From: Aquimarina longa SW024
GTDB lineage: Bacteria; Bacteroidota; Bacteroidia; Flavobacteriales; Flavobacteriaceae
Assembly (NCBI RefSeq): GCF_001401755.1
Contig: NZ_AVQK01000015.1
Coordinates: 184,310-248,309 of the forward strand
Reading direction: 5' to 3'
Length of the DNA stretch: 64,000 nt
Below, piece after piece: positions 9,088-17,774 of the stretch; the stretch's first letter is position 1; every line of letters starts with the position of its first letter. Position numbers and translations under genes: made by a program. The notes beneath the pieces are model-generated. The model saw only the letters and a list, made by a program, of their open reading frames with translations. It was not told where the DNA came from and ran no database searches.

Positions 9088-9212
9088 TTTTATCTGAATA
9101 AAAACCGCTCTCATTTTTTGTTAAAAAGACGGATAAAACTTAAAAATAGGTCTTTCACTAACTCAAAACAACCGTTTATACATTATGAGTGTTATAAAAT
9201 GATATTATACTA

Positions 9213-9516
9213 TATCTTTGAGTAAACAGGTATATACCTTATATAATAAAAAACTATATTTTTTTATTTAAGAAAATGTTAGAGTCTTTGAATTTGACTT
9301 AAGAATAAAGGGTTTTATAACAATCGCCATAGTTTTAATTCTCTTTTTTTTAAAATCTTGAAAATCATAATTAATTTTTGTTTAAGTAGACTCTTGGTTT
9401 TAAGGTGTATAGGCGTGTGGACTTTTGATTATTTTATAATTGATTACGCACGATAAAAATTATTTTTAGGTTAATTAAAACGGATGCGGCAATAGGGGGT
9501 TGTGTCCGTTTTTTGT
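9213..9516 (+). ncRNA. Possible non-coding transcript ending at an orphan terminator
   Basis: The stretch from 9088 to 9684 has no plausible ORF. It nevertheless contains a terminator-like hairpin, AAAACGGA (9477-9484) with TCCGTTTT (9505-9512) followed by more T, with no gene upstream to terminate since another terminator already stands at 9066-9087. A -7-like TATCTTTG lies at 9213-9220. A transcript of about 250-300 nt between these signals is possible. A decayed gene is the alternative. Confidence 0.25.
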
Positions 9517-9628
9517 TTTATGCAATTTTGATTTTAAAAGCATTCAAAAAGCAAGCAGAGTTTTTTTAGGTAAATTATATATCAGTTTTTCATGATAGGT
9601 TTATATATTTGGATAAAATAATTAATAA

Positions 9629-9650
9629 TTTCCGAAATAAATCTCGGAAA
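9629..9650 (+). promoter_or_regulatory. Inverted repeat upstream of the 9685 lipoprotein gene
   Basis: TTTCCGA (9629-9635) and TCGGAAA (9644-9650) form a 7-bp inverted repeat with an 8-base spacer, 34 bases before the start codon. It could be an operator or a 5'-UTR hairpin. Confidence 0.35.
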
Positions 9651-9684
9651 GTTACCCTCTTAATGAGAAATTAAATTAAAAAAG

Positions 9685-10329
9685 ATGTATAGATTTTATA
9701 TATTATTTGCAAGTTTGTCTACAATTATAGGAGTTTCTTGTAAAGGAGATTCAGAAAAAAAAGAAGGAAATAAACAAGATGAAATTATAGAAGAAGTAAA
9801 GAACCAATTTGATGATAAAAAACCTTCAACATCAAATTCTACTTCAACAACAAATTTTACTTTAGTAGCACTAGAATATATTGTTAAGGATTTTATGAGT
9901 TGTAAAGCTCAGGCTGTGGGTCGTAATGATTGCAGAAGCCGTATCTCTAAGGTTATTAGTGAGAAACATAATTTATCAGAGTTTAAAGATGCTAAATTAG
10001 GATATGTTATTTATGATAGTATACGACCTATCATAGAAAGATCAAATGATTGGAAAAGTATCGGTACTGCTATCGATCAAGATGTGTTAGATCATGCTTT
10101 GGAACATACTAATAAAGGAGGATTGTCCTTAGTAATAGATACTTCAACAACTTATGGTCATGTAGTAATGCTACTTTCTGGAGAGGCTAAAAAATCAAAT
10201 TCTTGGGGTTTAAAACTACCTAAAGTATTGTCTCTGGTTAATTATAAACCAGAAAAATCATTTCATGATAAGTCATTATCATATGCAATGAATAAAAGTG
10301 AAGATCTACAGGTATATATCAGGAAATAG
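9685..10329 (+). CDS. Lipoprotein of unknown function, possible papain-like amidase fold
   Basis: A 214-residue predicted lipoprotein. The signal peptide ends at IGVSCKG (Cys about residue 19), followed by a low-complexity acidic/Ser-Thr linker to about residue 55. The globular part has a Cys near its start (DFMSCKAQ), then a later GHVVMLLSG segment. The order Cys then G-H-V resembles NlpC/P60 or CHAP cell-wall hydrolases, but the match is weak and the rest does not confirm it. It stands alone between two long gene-poor stretches. Lipoprotein call firm; enzymatic call speculative. Confidence 0.65.
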   Translation: MYRFYILFASLSTIIGVSCKGDSEKKEGNKQDEIIEEVKNQFDDKKPSTSNSTSTTNFTLVALEYIVKDFMSCKAQAVGRNDCRSRISKVISEKHNLSEFKDAKLGYVIYDSIRPIIERSNDWKSIGTAIDQDVLDHALEHTNKGGLSLVIDTSTTYGHVVMLLSGEAKKSNSWGLKLPKVLSLVNYKPEKSFHDKSLSYAMNKSEDLQVYIRK

Positions 10330-10376
10330 GCACTTCTTTTTAAAATAAATTTAGAAAAATACTACAAAAAAGAAAA

Positions 10377-10400
10377 GAGTATTAGAATTCTCTAATACTC
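10377..10400 (+). terminator. Terminator-like hairpin after the 9685 gene
   Basis: GAGTATTAGA (10377-10386), a 4-base loop ATTC, and TCTAATACTC (10391-10400) form a perfect 10-bp stem, followed by TCTTTGG. It lies 48 bases past the stop codon. The T-run is short, so termination may be partial. Confidence 0.6.
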
Positions 10401-10751
10401 TCTTTGGTGGTTACAAAAATATAAGTTGGCTACTATAGTTTTAACTATGTTATAAATATGAGTTTTGTGTATAATAGCAATTCTTAATTTAGGGTATATG
10501 TATGGTTGGTTTATAATACTATAAGAAAAAACTGTTCCATAAATTTAAAAACTAAACAATACATGTTCAATGTATTGTTTTTCAGTGGTTTAATTGTTTT
10601 AGCAGTTTTGTTGACTTATCATAAAGTTGTTGACTATATGATCTTTACTGTAGATATTTTCCACACTTTTAAAATATAAATGAAGTGATAGCTTGTATTT
10701 TAATTAAATTTATCGTGATAAATTTTTGTAGTAGCTTATAAGAAGAGTTTC
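10401..10751. other. Gene-poor region with a second hairpin
   Basis: About 350 bases with no convincing ORF. A perfect 11-bp hairpin, AAACAATACAT (10554-10564) with ATGTATTGTTT (10570-10580) and two more T, stands in the middle without an obvious gene to terminate. It may end a short RNA or act in the leader of the reductase gene. Confidence 0.4.
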
Positions 10752-10759
10752 TACCTTTG
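10752..10759 (+). promoter_or_regulatory. Candidate -7 box for the aldo/keto reductase gene
   Basis: TACCTTTG matches TAnnTTTG, with a TTTG at 10725-10728 upstream as a -33 box (23-base gap, slightly long). It places transcription near 10765, consistent with the start codon at 10852 and not the upstream ATG at 10786. Confidence 0.5.
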
Positions 10760-10851
10760 AATATGTTTACCATTATTAGTTAAAAATGGTATCATATTTA
10801 AATTATACAAGAGTATTTAAGATCATCAACATTAAAAATATAATCAAAATA

Positions 10852-11883
10852 ATGAAGTATACTACACTACCTAATACTGATATACAGGTAAGTAAAATAT
10901 GTTTGGGAACAATGACTTGGGGAGAACAAAATACTGAGACAGAAGGGCATGAACAATTGAATTATGCTATTGGCAATGGGGTTAATTTTATTGATACAGC
11001 AGAGTTATATGCAGTACCTTCAAAAAAGGAAACCCAAGGAAGTACAGAAAAAATTATTGGTACATGGCTAAAAAAAACAAGAAAACGAGATAAGGTTGTG
11101 ATTGCTACAAAAATTGTAGGACCGAGAGATTTTGTAAAACATATTCGTACTGGAGGGTATACAAAAGAAGAGTTTTCTGATGCTATTGATAAAAGTTTAC
11201 AGCGTTTGCAAACAGATTATATTGATTTATATCAGTTGCATTGGCCAGAGCGGAACACTAATTTTTTTGGTGTAAGAGGGTATATACATGATGAGGCAGA
11301 ACGATGGAGTGATAATTTTGCGGAGGTATTAAATTACCTTCAAGGATTTATTAAAGAAGGGAAGATAAGGCAAATAGGTCTTTCTAATGAGTCACCATAT
11401 GGAGTAATGCGTTATATTGAAGAATCTCGAAAAGGAGGGGCAAAAATGAGTACTATTCAGAACCCATATAACTTGTTGAATCGAAAAGATGAGGTTGGTC
11501 TTACAGAGGTATTACATCGCGAGAACATAGGTTATTTGCCATATTCTCCTCTTGGTTTTGGGCAATTAACAGGAAAGTATCTTGAGGAAATACCCAAAAA
11601 TGCTAGAGTAACCTTGTTTCCACAATTTTCGAGATATCATAATGAAAATTCTTTTGCAGCAACTAGAGCGTATAATGAAATAGCGAAAAAATATGGTATT
11701 AGTTTAACTCAAATGGCATTAGCATTCATAAATGACCGTTCTTTTGTAACCAGTACTATTATTGGAGCTACAGCTATGGATCAATTGAAAGAAAATATTG
11801 ATAGTATTAATATCACACTTTCGAATACAATTTTAAAAGAGATTGAAGCTGTGCATGAAAATATTCCTAATCCAGCACCTTAG
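10852..11883 (+). CDS. tas: NADP-dependent aldo/keto reductase, Tas type
   Basis: A 343-residue TIM-barrel oxidoreductase close in length and motifs to E. coli Tas (346 residues). Landmarks are LGTMTWGEQNTE at the N-terminus, DTAELYAVPSKKETQG with the catalytic Asp and Tyr near residues 48-54, the catalytic Lys in IATKIVGP, the active-site His in YQLHWPERNTNFFG, and TIQNPYNLLNR. The C-terminal cofactor loop is IIGATAMDQLKENI. I chose the start at 10852 because MKYTTLPNTDIQVSKICLGT aligns with the family N-terminus; the ATG at 10786 would add 22 unrelated residues. The stop codon directly abuts radA on the other strand. Confidence 0.92.
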   Translation: MKYTTLPNTDIQVSKICLGTMTWGEQNTETEGHEQLNYAIGNGVNFIDTAELYAVPSKKETQGSTEKIIGTWLKKTRKRDKVVIATKIVGPRDFVKHIRTGGYTKEEFSDAIDKSLQRLQTDYIDLYQLHWPERNTNFFGVRGYIHDEAERWSDNFAEVLNYLQGFIKEGKIRQIGLSNESPYGVMRYIEESRKGGAKMSTIQNPYNLLNRKDEVGLTEVLHRENIGYLPYSPLGFGQLTGKYLEEIPKNARVTLFPQFSRYHNENSFAATRAYNEIAKKYGISLTQMALAFINDRSFVTSTIIGATAMDQLKENIDSINITLSNTILKEIEAVHENIPNPAP

Positions 11884-13254
11884 TCATCCGAATAAATATT
11901 CAACTACATCTTCAATTTTGGCAACCATTAGAATTTGGATTTGAGTATTTTGTAAAGATATTTTATTGTATTTAGAGACAAAGATAGTAGAGAAACCTAG
12001 TTTCTCTGCTTCTTGTATTCGCTGTTCTACTTTGTTTACGGGTCGTATTTCTCCTGCTAGACCAACTTCTGCTGCAAAACAATATTCTTTGGAGACAGAA
12101 ATATCCTCGCTAGAGGATAATATTGCGACAACTACCGCTAGATCAATAGCAGGGTCATCTACAGATATTCCTCCTGTAATATTAAGAAATACGTCTTTTG
12201 CTCCTAATCTAAAACCAGCTCGTTTTTCTAAAACAGCCAATATCATATTAAGGCGTTTTAGATTATATCCAGTAGCACTACGTTGTGGTGTGCCATATAC
12301 TGCTGTACTGACCAAAGCTTGTATTTCTATCATTAAAGGGCGCATGCCTTCTACTGTAGATGCTATCGCAGTACCACTTAATTCTTCTTCTTTTTTAGAA
12401 ATCAGTATTTCACTAGGATTGGTTACTTCTCGGAGACCACTCCCTTGCATTTCATATATTCCTAACTCAGAAGTAGATCCAAAACGATTTTTTAAAGCTC
12501 GTAGGATTCTATAGACATGATTACGATCTCCTTCAAATTGCAGTACAGTATCGACCATATGTTCTAGAATTTTAGGTCCAGCAATAGTTCCATCTTTGGT
12601 AATGTGGCCGATCAATAGAACAGGAGTAGCAGTTTCTTTGGCAAATTTGATGAGTTCGGTAGTACATTCTCTAATCTGCGAAATACTTCCAGCGCTACTT
12701 TCTATATAGTCACTATGTAGAGTTTGGATAGAATCGATAATAACAATATCTGGTTGTATTTCCTCTATTCGTCTAAAAATATTTTGAGTCTTTGTTTCAG
12801 TAAGGATTAAGCAATTATCAGTTTTAGAGCGTATACGTTCTGCACGCATTTTGATCTGTTGTTGACTTTCTTCTCCAGAAACATATAATGTTTTATATGG
12901 TAATTTAAGGCTAATTTGTAGTAGTAATGTGCTTTTTCCTATCCCTGGCTCGCCTCCTAATAATGTTAAGGATCCAGGGACTAAGCCTCCTCCAAGTACA
13001 CGATTTAGTTCTGCATCATCAGTATTATAACGAGCCTCTTGACTAGTGTTAATTTCAGAAATCCGTAACGGTTTAGCAACTTTAGTTGCTTTGGAAGAGC
13101 TAGAGGAAGTACTTTTCCAGTCGTTTGCTACTACTTTTTGAACAATTTCTTCGGCAATCGTATTCCATTCTTTGCATGATGTACATTGTCCTTGCCATTT
13201 GGTATATTGCGCTCCACAATTCTGACAGAAAAAAACAGTTTTAGTTTTAGCCAT
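11884..13254 (-). CDS. radA: DNA repair protein RadA (Sms)
   Basis: RecA-like ATPase that drives branch migration of recombination intermediates. All hallmarks are visible in 456 residues: a C4 zinc finger (CQNCG and CTSCKEW, residues 10-29), Walker A GGEPGIGKSTLL near residue 99, the RadA-specific KNRFGST near residue 257, and a C-terminal Lon-like domain (GGISVDDPAIDLAV, GLAGEIRPV). Length is standard. It is transcribed in the same direction as the esterase-like gene upstream but separated from it by a terminator, so it probably has its own promoter. Confidence 0.97.
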   Translation of the reverse strand: MAKTKTVFFCQNCGAQYTKWQGQCTSCKEWNTIAEEIVQKVVANDWKSTSSSSSKATKVAKPLRISEINTSQEARYNTDDAELNRVLGGGLVPGSLTLLGGEPGIGKSTLLLQISLKLPYKTLYVSGEESQQQIKMRAERIRSKTDNCLILTETKTQNIFRRIEEIQPDIVIIDSIQTLHSDYIESSAGSISQIRECTTELIKFAKETATPVLLIGHITKDGTIAGPKILEHMVDTVLQFEGDRNHVYRILRALKNRFGSTSELGIYEMQGSGLREVTNPSEILISKKEEELSGTAIASTVEGMRPLMIEIQALVSTAVYGTPQRSATGYNLKRLNMILAVLEKRAGFRLGAKDVFLNITGGISVDDPAIDLAVVVAILSSSEDISVSKEYCFAAEVGLAGEIRPVNKVEQRIQEAEKLGFSTIFVSKYNKISLQNTQIQILMVAKIEDVVEYLFG

Positions 13255-13309
13255 AAAAAAATCTATGAAATTGTAAAAATACTATTATTTTAATAACCTG
13301 TAGAAACAA

Positions 13310-13336
13310 AAAAGATCCTGAATAATAGGACCTTTT
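13310..13336 (-). terminator. Terminator of the esterase-like gene
   Basis: On the plus strand AAAGATCC and GGACCTTT flank a short loop and are followed by T; the minus strand also shows a T-run. It lies between the 13358 stop (minus strand) and radA. Confidence 0.7.
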
Positions 13337-13357
13337 TTTGTGTAATATAATTGGAGA

Positions 13358-14503
13358 TTACCAACCAAAATCTTCTTTGATTTTATTTACTTTATCCAAC
13401 ATATAATCTTTAGTTAAGAAGGCAACTTCAGAAAGCTGAAAACCACTTTCGTAGGCTCTCATTGCTTTTTTTGGCTCTCCTATTTGCTCGTAATGCATTC
13501 CTAGATAATAATGTCCTAGCATTAATTCTGGATGTTCTTTTATAGCTAACTTGCCTAAAGGTTCTAACTCTGACCAATTTTGATTCTTTTCTATGGCTGT
13601 AGATACGGCAATAAAATCATTGATTCTTATTTGGCGTTTTATACCATATAATTGCTCTGTAGTTTTGTAAATATCTACTAAATAGTCATAAGGAGAAGTT
13701 TCCATGGGTAGAAGTACCTCTTTGTATGTTTTTTTGCTTATAGGACGATACATCTCAAAAATTCCTTCAAGAGCTTTAGGAATTGCTTTTCCTACTAAAG
13801 TATAGTGTGATGACTCTTCAAAATTATCAAATAAATAACTCATCTCAGAGTTTTCTATTGCAGCTAGTTTTTCATCTAATGCAATGACACTCTTTTTGAT
13901 GTTATCGGCGTCATTAGTTGCAGTAGCTAGATAATACCATATATCAGCAGAAGTAGTTAGTTTTGAGTTAATTCGTTCTCCCATAGGTTCTCCTAATTCT
14001 GGACTAATACATATATATCCCTGAAAAATAGGATTGTCTTTAAACAAAAAATAATTTATAAAATTAGCCGTATAGTCATGACCAACAATAATTTTTAGTT
14101 GTGCAGTACGGTAGGTTTTATTAAGATGTGGAACAAGTTCTTGACCTATAAATTCAAAAAACTCTGCACCCTTAAGTGTAGGTAAAAACTCAGCAACATC
14201 ATATCTACAATCATCAACCCTAGTTTTTCTCTGATTTACTCCAACTACAATTGATTCGGGCATATCTTCCCAATAAGAGAAGTAATCTACATTTCCGGCG
14301 ACAGGTTCAAATAAATAATCACCATCCAATACAATGATCAAAGGATATATTTTGTCTACATTTTTCTTATAATTACGTGGGAGTTGGATTTTTAATTCTC
14401 TACTTTGATCTAACTTAATAGATCTAAAAGACTCATAAATTACTTGACTATAGCTCGAAACGGCAAAAAGACATGCTATAATAAGAATTATACTTTTTTT
14501 CAT
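13358..14503 (-). CDS. Secreted esterase-fold protein with TPR tail, nucleophile apparently replaced
   Basis: A 381-residue protein with a signal peptide (cleavage after about residue 19, SSYSQ). Its alpha/beta-hydrolase domain resembles the EstD/Fes-like putative esterase family: PLIIVLDGDYLF, VGVNQRKTRVDDCRY, and EFIGQELVPHLNKTYRT. At the nucleophile elbow, where the family has G-H-S-x-G, this protein reads IVGHDYTANF, so Asp stands where Ser is expected. The C-terminal portion (GHYYLGMHYEQIGEPKKAMRAYESGF) is a TPR-like repeat. It may be a non-catalytic binding protein or use another residue. It follows the flippase-like gene by 47 bp. Confidence 0.82.
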   Translation of the reverse strand: MKKSIILIIACLFAVSSYSQVIYESFRSIKLDQSRELKIQLPRNYKKNVDKIYPLIIVLDGDYLFEPVAGNVDYFSYWEDMPESIVVGVNQRKTRVDDCRYDVAEFLPTLKGAEFFEFIGQELVPHLNKTYRTAQLKIIVGHDYTANFINYFLFKDNPIFQGYICISPELGEPMGERINSKLTTSADIWYYLATATNDADNIKKSVIALDEKLAAIENSEMSYLFDNFEESSHYTLVGKAIPKALEGIFEMYRPISKKTYKEVLLPMETSPYDYLVDIYKTTEQLYGIKRQIRINDFIAVSTAIEKNQNWSELEPLGKLAIKEHPELMLGHYYLGMHYEQIGEPKKAMRAYESGFQLSEVAFLTKDYMLDKVNKIKEDFGW

Positions 14504-14550
14504 AAGTACTGTGATTAAGTTAAGTGAGGGACAATATATAAATTATTTCG

Positions 14551-15516
14551 TTATTTCTGCCTGTTTAAAATAGGTAGAAATAAAAACGATAACGCTCCTA
14601 TGATTATATTTATTGCAGTTTGAGAACTCCATAGGATCCACCCAAAAGCCTCTCCTGCGGATTTTTCGACATCAAAAAGTATTAAAATTGCAGCTATTGC
14701 AATAGGAAATGCGCCAATTCCTCCATTAGTAAAGGTCATCGCAAATGAACCTGCAACAAATGTAGCTAATATTGGACCTATAGATAAAGAAGCAGTTTCT
14801 GGGACTGCAAATTTGATAACGTAAAACATGGCGATGTAGAGTGTCCAAATAAGGAAGGTGTGAAACACAAATGCACCTTTTTGCTTTATTTTAGAAATAG
14901 TTTTTACTCCTTCTAAAATACCATCACCAAAACTCCGGAGTTTAACAAGTATAGGGTTTTTTGAGGTTTTTATAATCCGAAGAAATATAATTCCAGCAAT
15001 CAACAAACCTATTAAAATAGCAAGATAGATAAAAGGGCTTGCAATTTTTTCTTCTAAATATGATAATAACGATTCTGATTGAAAAAGGAGAGTAATACCT
15101 ATAACTAATAAAAGCATGAGTAAATCAATCACTCTTTCGGAAATAATGGTTCCAAAAGCTTTTTTAAAAGGAACCCTTTCGTAGGTTGATATAGTGCCTC
15201 CACGAAGAATCTCTCCTGATCTAGGAATTCCCAAATTAGCAAGATATCCTACCATAATAGCCATAAAACTAGTAGAGATTTTTATAGAGTGCCCTAAAGG
15301 TTCTAATAAAAATTTCCATCGATATGCTCTAGAGAGGTGAGAAATAATTCCCATAAATAAAGATACGATGATCCATTTAGGGTTTGCTTGAGTAATATAT
15401 TGAAGTGTTTTTTGTCTTTCTTCTGGGGTAGCAGAAGCAATAGAATACCAAATTAAAAAAACTCCCAGTGCTAATGGGAGTATAATTTTAAGAAGCTTTA
15501 TAAGTTTAGGCTTCAT
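14551..15516 (-). CDS. Flippase-like integral membrane protein (LPG-synthase TM domain, UPF0104)
   Basis: A 321-residue polytopic membrane protein with about eight hydrophobic segments. It matches the lysylphosphatidylglycerol synthase transmembrane/UPF0104 family, with FLLEPLGHSIKISTSFMAIMVGY, LGIPRSGEILRGG, and the conserved late loop TNGGIGAFP. The family is thought to move lipids across the inner membrane; the substrate is unknown here. It sits 3 bp after panD, so it is probably translated from the pan operon, although no pantothenate-related role is evident. A second family member is encoded at 26845-27747. Confidence 0.85.
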   Translation of the reverse strand: MKPKLIKLLKIILPLALGVFLIWYSIASATPEERQKTLQYITQANPKWIIVSLFMGIISHLSRAYRWKFLLEPLGHSIKISTSFMAIMVGYLANLGIPRSGEILRGGTISTYERVPFKKAFGTIISERVIDLLMLLLVIGITLLFQSESLLSYLEEKIASPFIYLAILIGLLIAGIIFLRIIKTSKNPILVKLRSFGDGILEGVKTISKIKQKGAFVFHTFLIWTLYIAMFYVIKFAVPETASLSIGPILATFVAGSFAMTFTNGGIGAFPIAIAAILILFDVEKSAGEAFGWILWSSQTAINIIIGALSFLFLPILNRQK

Positions 15517-15519
15517 TAA

Positions 15520-15870
15520 TTATTTTAGTAAATTATTTTCTTCATTAGGAAAAAGAAGTTTTGGTTTGAAGTTTTTAGCATCTTCAATGTCCATCATAGC
15601 ATAGGTGATGAGTATAAGCACATCTCCTTTTGCTACTTTTCTTGCGGCAGCGCCATTTAGTGTAATTTCGCCACTGTTTCTAGGTCCTGGGATAGCGTAT
15701 GTTTCTAAACGCTCTCCATTATTATTATTTACAATTTGAACCTTTTCACCTTCGATAATATTGGAAGCATCCATTAAATCCTGATCAATAGTGATACTAC
15801 CGATATAGTTTAAGTCAGCACCGGTTACTTTAACGCGATGAATTTTTGATTTTACTACGTGTACAAACAT
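15520..15870 (-). CDS. panD: Aspartate 1-decarboxylase proenzyme
   Basis: Makes beta-alanine from L-aspartate for pantothenate synthesis. The 116-residue proenzyme self-cleaves at Gly-Ser to create a pyruvoyl cofactor; the site is visible in NYIGSITID near residues 23-31. [13 protein letters not shown] and the [10 protein letters not shown] segment are typical. It sits 19 bp after panC and 3 bp before the flippase-like gene, in a minus-strand operon. Confidence 0.97.
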   Translation of the reverse strand: MFVHVVKSKIHRVKVTGADLNYIGSITIDQDLMDASNIIEGEKVQIVNNNNGERLETYAIPGPRNSGEITLNGAAARKVAKGDVLILITYAMMDIEDAKNFKPKLLFPNEENNLLK

Positions 15871-15889
15871 GTTACAAAGTTAGTTATTT

Positions 15890-16738
15890 TTAGTTTAGGG
15901 CAATGTTATCAATAAGTCTTATTTCTCCTGCAAACACAGCTATAAAAGCTCTGTATTTAGTGTTTTTTTGTTTTCGTTTAATAGGTTTTAGATTTGATAC
16001 CTTGGCAATTTCAAAATATTCTAATTTTAACTCATCATGATTTTTAAATTGTTTTGATACCCAATTGTTTAAAGTAGTAACACTTTTTGTGCCAAAATCT
16101 TTTTTCACTTGTTTTAGAACTGAATAGATCAGAGGAGCTACAGCAAGTTGATTTTGATTTAGTCTTTTGTTTCGAGAACTTAATGCTAAACCATTTTGTT
16201 CTCTATATATAGGACAGCCAATAATTTGGGTAGTTATTTTTTCAATTTCAACTAATTTTTTAACAACTTGAAGTTGCTGAAAATCTTTTTCACCAAAATA
16301 TGCTTTATCAGGATTTAGAATGTTAAAAAAATGTTTTAAAACTGTTCCTACTCCATCAAAATGGCCAGGTCTGAATTTACCTTCCATTTCATTTTCTAAC
16401 CCTTTAAAATCATAAGAGTTAGATGTGATCTGCTCTCGATAGATTTCTTTTGGACTAGGAGCAAATAAAATAATGTCTTCGGATAAGCTTAACAAAAGTT
16501 TAACGTCAGAGTCTAAAGTGCGCGGATAATTTATCAAATCCTCTGAAGTATTGAACTGTGTAGGATTTACAAAAATACTCACTATAACGACTTCATTTTC
16601 TTTGATAGCTCTTTCTATAAGGGCAAGATGCCCTTTGTGTAAAGCTCCCATTGTAGGAACAAAACCAATAGTTTTATGTTGCTTTTTTAAAATTGCAACA
16701 TCTGCTAATATGTCTAGTCTTTTTTCGTGTACCCGCAT
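15890..16738 (-). CDS. panC: Pantothenate synthetase (pantoate--beta-alanine ligase)
   Basis: Condenses pantoate and beta-alanine with ATP. Family motifs: GFVPTMGALHKGHLALI (the HxGH nucleotide motif), FVNPTQFN, YFGEKDFQQL, and LALSSRNKRL. I place the start at 16738 (MRVHEKR), giving 282 residues, the usual length. The ATG at 16792 would add an 18-residue leader and lies upstream of a good minus-strand -7 box (16763-16770), so it would not be on that mRNA. First gene of the panC-panD-flippase-esterase run. Confidence 0.96.
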   Translation of the reverse strand: MRVHEKRLDILADVAILKKQHKTIGFVPTMGALHKGHLALIERAIKENEVVIVSIFVNPTQFNTSEDLINYPRTLDSDVKLLLSLSEDIILFAPSPKEIYREQITSNSYDFKGLENEMEGKFRPGHFDGVGTVLKHFFNILNPDKAYFGEKDFQQLQVVKKLVEIEKITTQIIGCPIYREQNGLALSSRNKRLNQNQLAVAPLIYSVLKQVKKDFGTKSVTTLNNWVSKQFKNHDELKLEYFEIAKVSNLKPIKRKQKNTKYRAFIAVFAGEIRLIDNIALN

Positions 16739-16762
16739 TGGTATATAACTTAATAAGGCATG

Positions 16763-16770
16763 CAAAAATA
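16763..16770 (-). promoter_or_regulatory. Candidate -7 box of the panC operon
   Basis: Read on the minus strand this is TATTTTTG, matching TAnnTTTG, about 25 bases before the panC start at 16738. It decides the start-codon choice for panC. Confidence 0.5.
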
Positions 16771-16801
16771 AGATATTACTAGCAGACTGCATAAATTTTC
16801 G

Positions 16802-16809
16802 TAATTTTG
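16802..16809 (+). promoter_or_regulatory. Candidate -7 box for the glycogen-synthase-like gene
   Basis: TAATTTTG matches TAnnTTTG, 42 bases before the ATG at 16852. It forms a divergent promoter region with the panC box. Confidence 0.5.
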
Positions 16810-16851
16810 CAAAATTAATTCCAAAAGGAGGACGATAAAACTATCGATTAT

Positions 16852-17661
16852 ATGAAAGATAAGAGGATATTGTATGTATCATCAGAAGTAATACCTTACC
16901 TGCCAGAGACTGAAATTTCATCAATGTCTTTTGAAGCGCCAAGAATGGTTAATAGTAAAGGAGGGCAAATCAGAATATTCATGCCTAGATATGGTAATAT
17001 CAATGAGAGGAGACATCAGCTACACGAGGTGATACGACTTTCAGGAATGAATTTAGTAATTAATGATTTAGATATGCCTCTTATAATAAAAGTAGCTTCT
17101 ATCCCAAAAGAAAGGATGCAAGTATATTTTATTGATAATGAGGATTATTTTAAGAGAAAAGCAACATTAACAGATGAGGAAGGAAAATTATTCCCTGATA
17201 ATGATGAGCGAGCAATATTTTTTGCCAAAGGAGTTATTGAGACTGTTAAGAAACTAAACTGGTCTCCAGATGTAATTCATGTACATGGGTGGTTAGCATC
17301 TCTATTACCATTATATTTAAAACATTATTATGCTAATGAACCGCTTTTTGGTCATAGTAAAATTGTAACCTCTGTATATGATAGTGGTTATGAAGGAATA
17401 CTAGATAAGAATATGATGGAAAAAGTGAAGTTTGATGGTATAGAAGAAGAAAAAATAAGTGATTTAGCAAACCCTACGTATAGTAACCTTATGAAAGTAG
17501 CCGTAGATAATTCTGATGCTGTTATTGTGGGGTCTGAAGAAATTCCGGTAGAACTTGTAGAACACTTAAAAAAGATAGACCAACCAGTTTTAGAATATAA
17601 AAGACCAGATGAATTTGCAGATGCTTATGAGTCGTTTTATCAAACAGAAGTATTGGTGTAA
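16852..17661 (+). CDS. Glycogen/starch synthase-like protein, N-terminal GT5 domain only
   Basis: A 269-residue protein corresponding to the N-terminal half of GT5 glycogen synthases: ILYVSSEVIPYLPET, MFMPRYGNI-like FMPRYGNINERRHQLHEV, and the family motif DVIHVHGWLASLLPLYLK. The usual KxGG motif in the first loop is altered (SSMSFEAPRMVNSKGG), and the whole C-terminal nucleotide-sugar-binding domain is absent. One-domain forms next to panC are usual in Bacteroidota (recollection). Without the second domain ordinary ADP-glucose transfer is unlikely, so its role is unknown. Confidence 0.85.
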   Translation: MKDKRILYVSSEVIPYLPETEISSMSFEAPRMVNSKGGQIRIFMPRYGNINERRHQLHEVIRLSGMNLVINDLDMPLIIKVASIPKERMQVYFIDNEDYFKRKATLTDEEGKLFPDNDERAIFFAKGVIETVKKLNWSPDVIHVHGWLASLLPLYLKHYYANEPLFGHSKIVTSVYDSGYEGILDKNMMEKVKFDGIEEEKISDLANPTYSNLMKVAVDNSDAVIVGSEEIPVELVEHLKKIDQPVLEYKRPDEFADAYESFYQTEVLV

Positions 17662-17774
17662 ATAATACCACAAAATGTTTATGAAATTAGAATGACAAAC
17701 TATTTTAATGTAAATTAAAATAGGTAGTATGTGGGTTTTGTCTGGGGAGATAAAAAAGTAATGAAAATAAATAG

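Noticed and set aside
11966..12514. Long plus-strand frame inside radA
   Set aside because: 182 codons but entirely antisense to RadA with all its motifs; shadow frame.
16739..16792. N-terminal extension of PanC
   Set aside because: A good minus-strand -7 box at 16763-16770 would make the upstream ATG untranscribed, and the shorter protein has the standard 282 residues.
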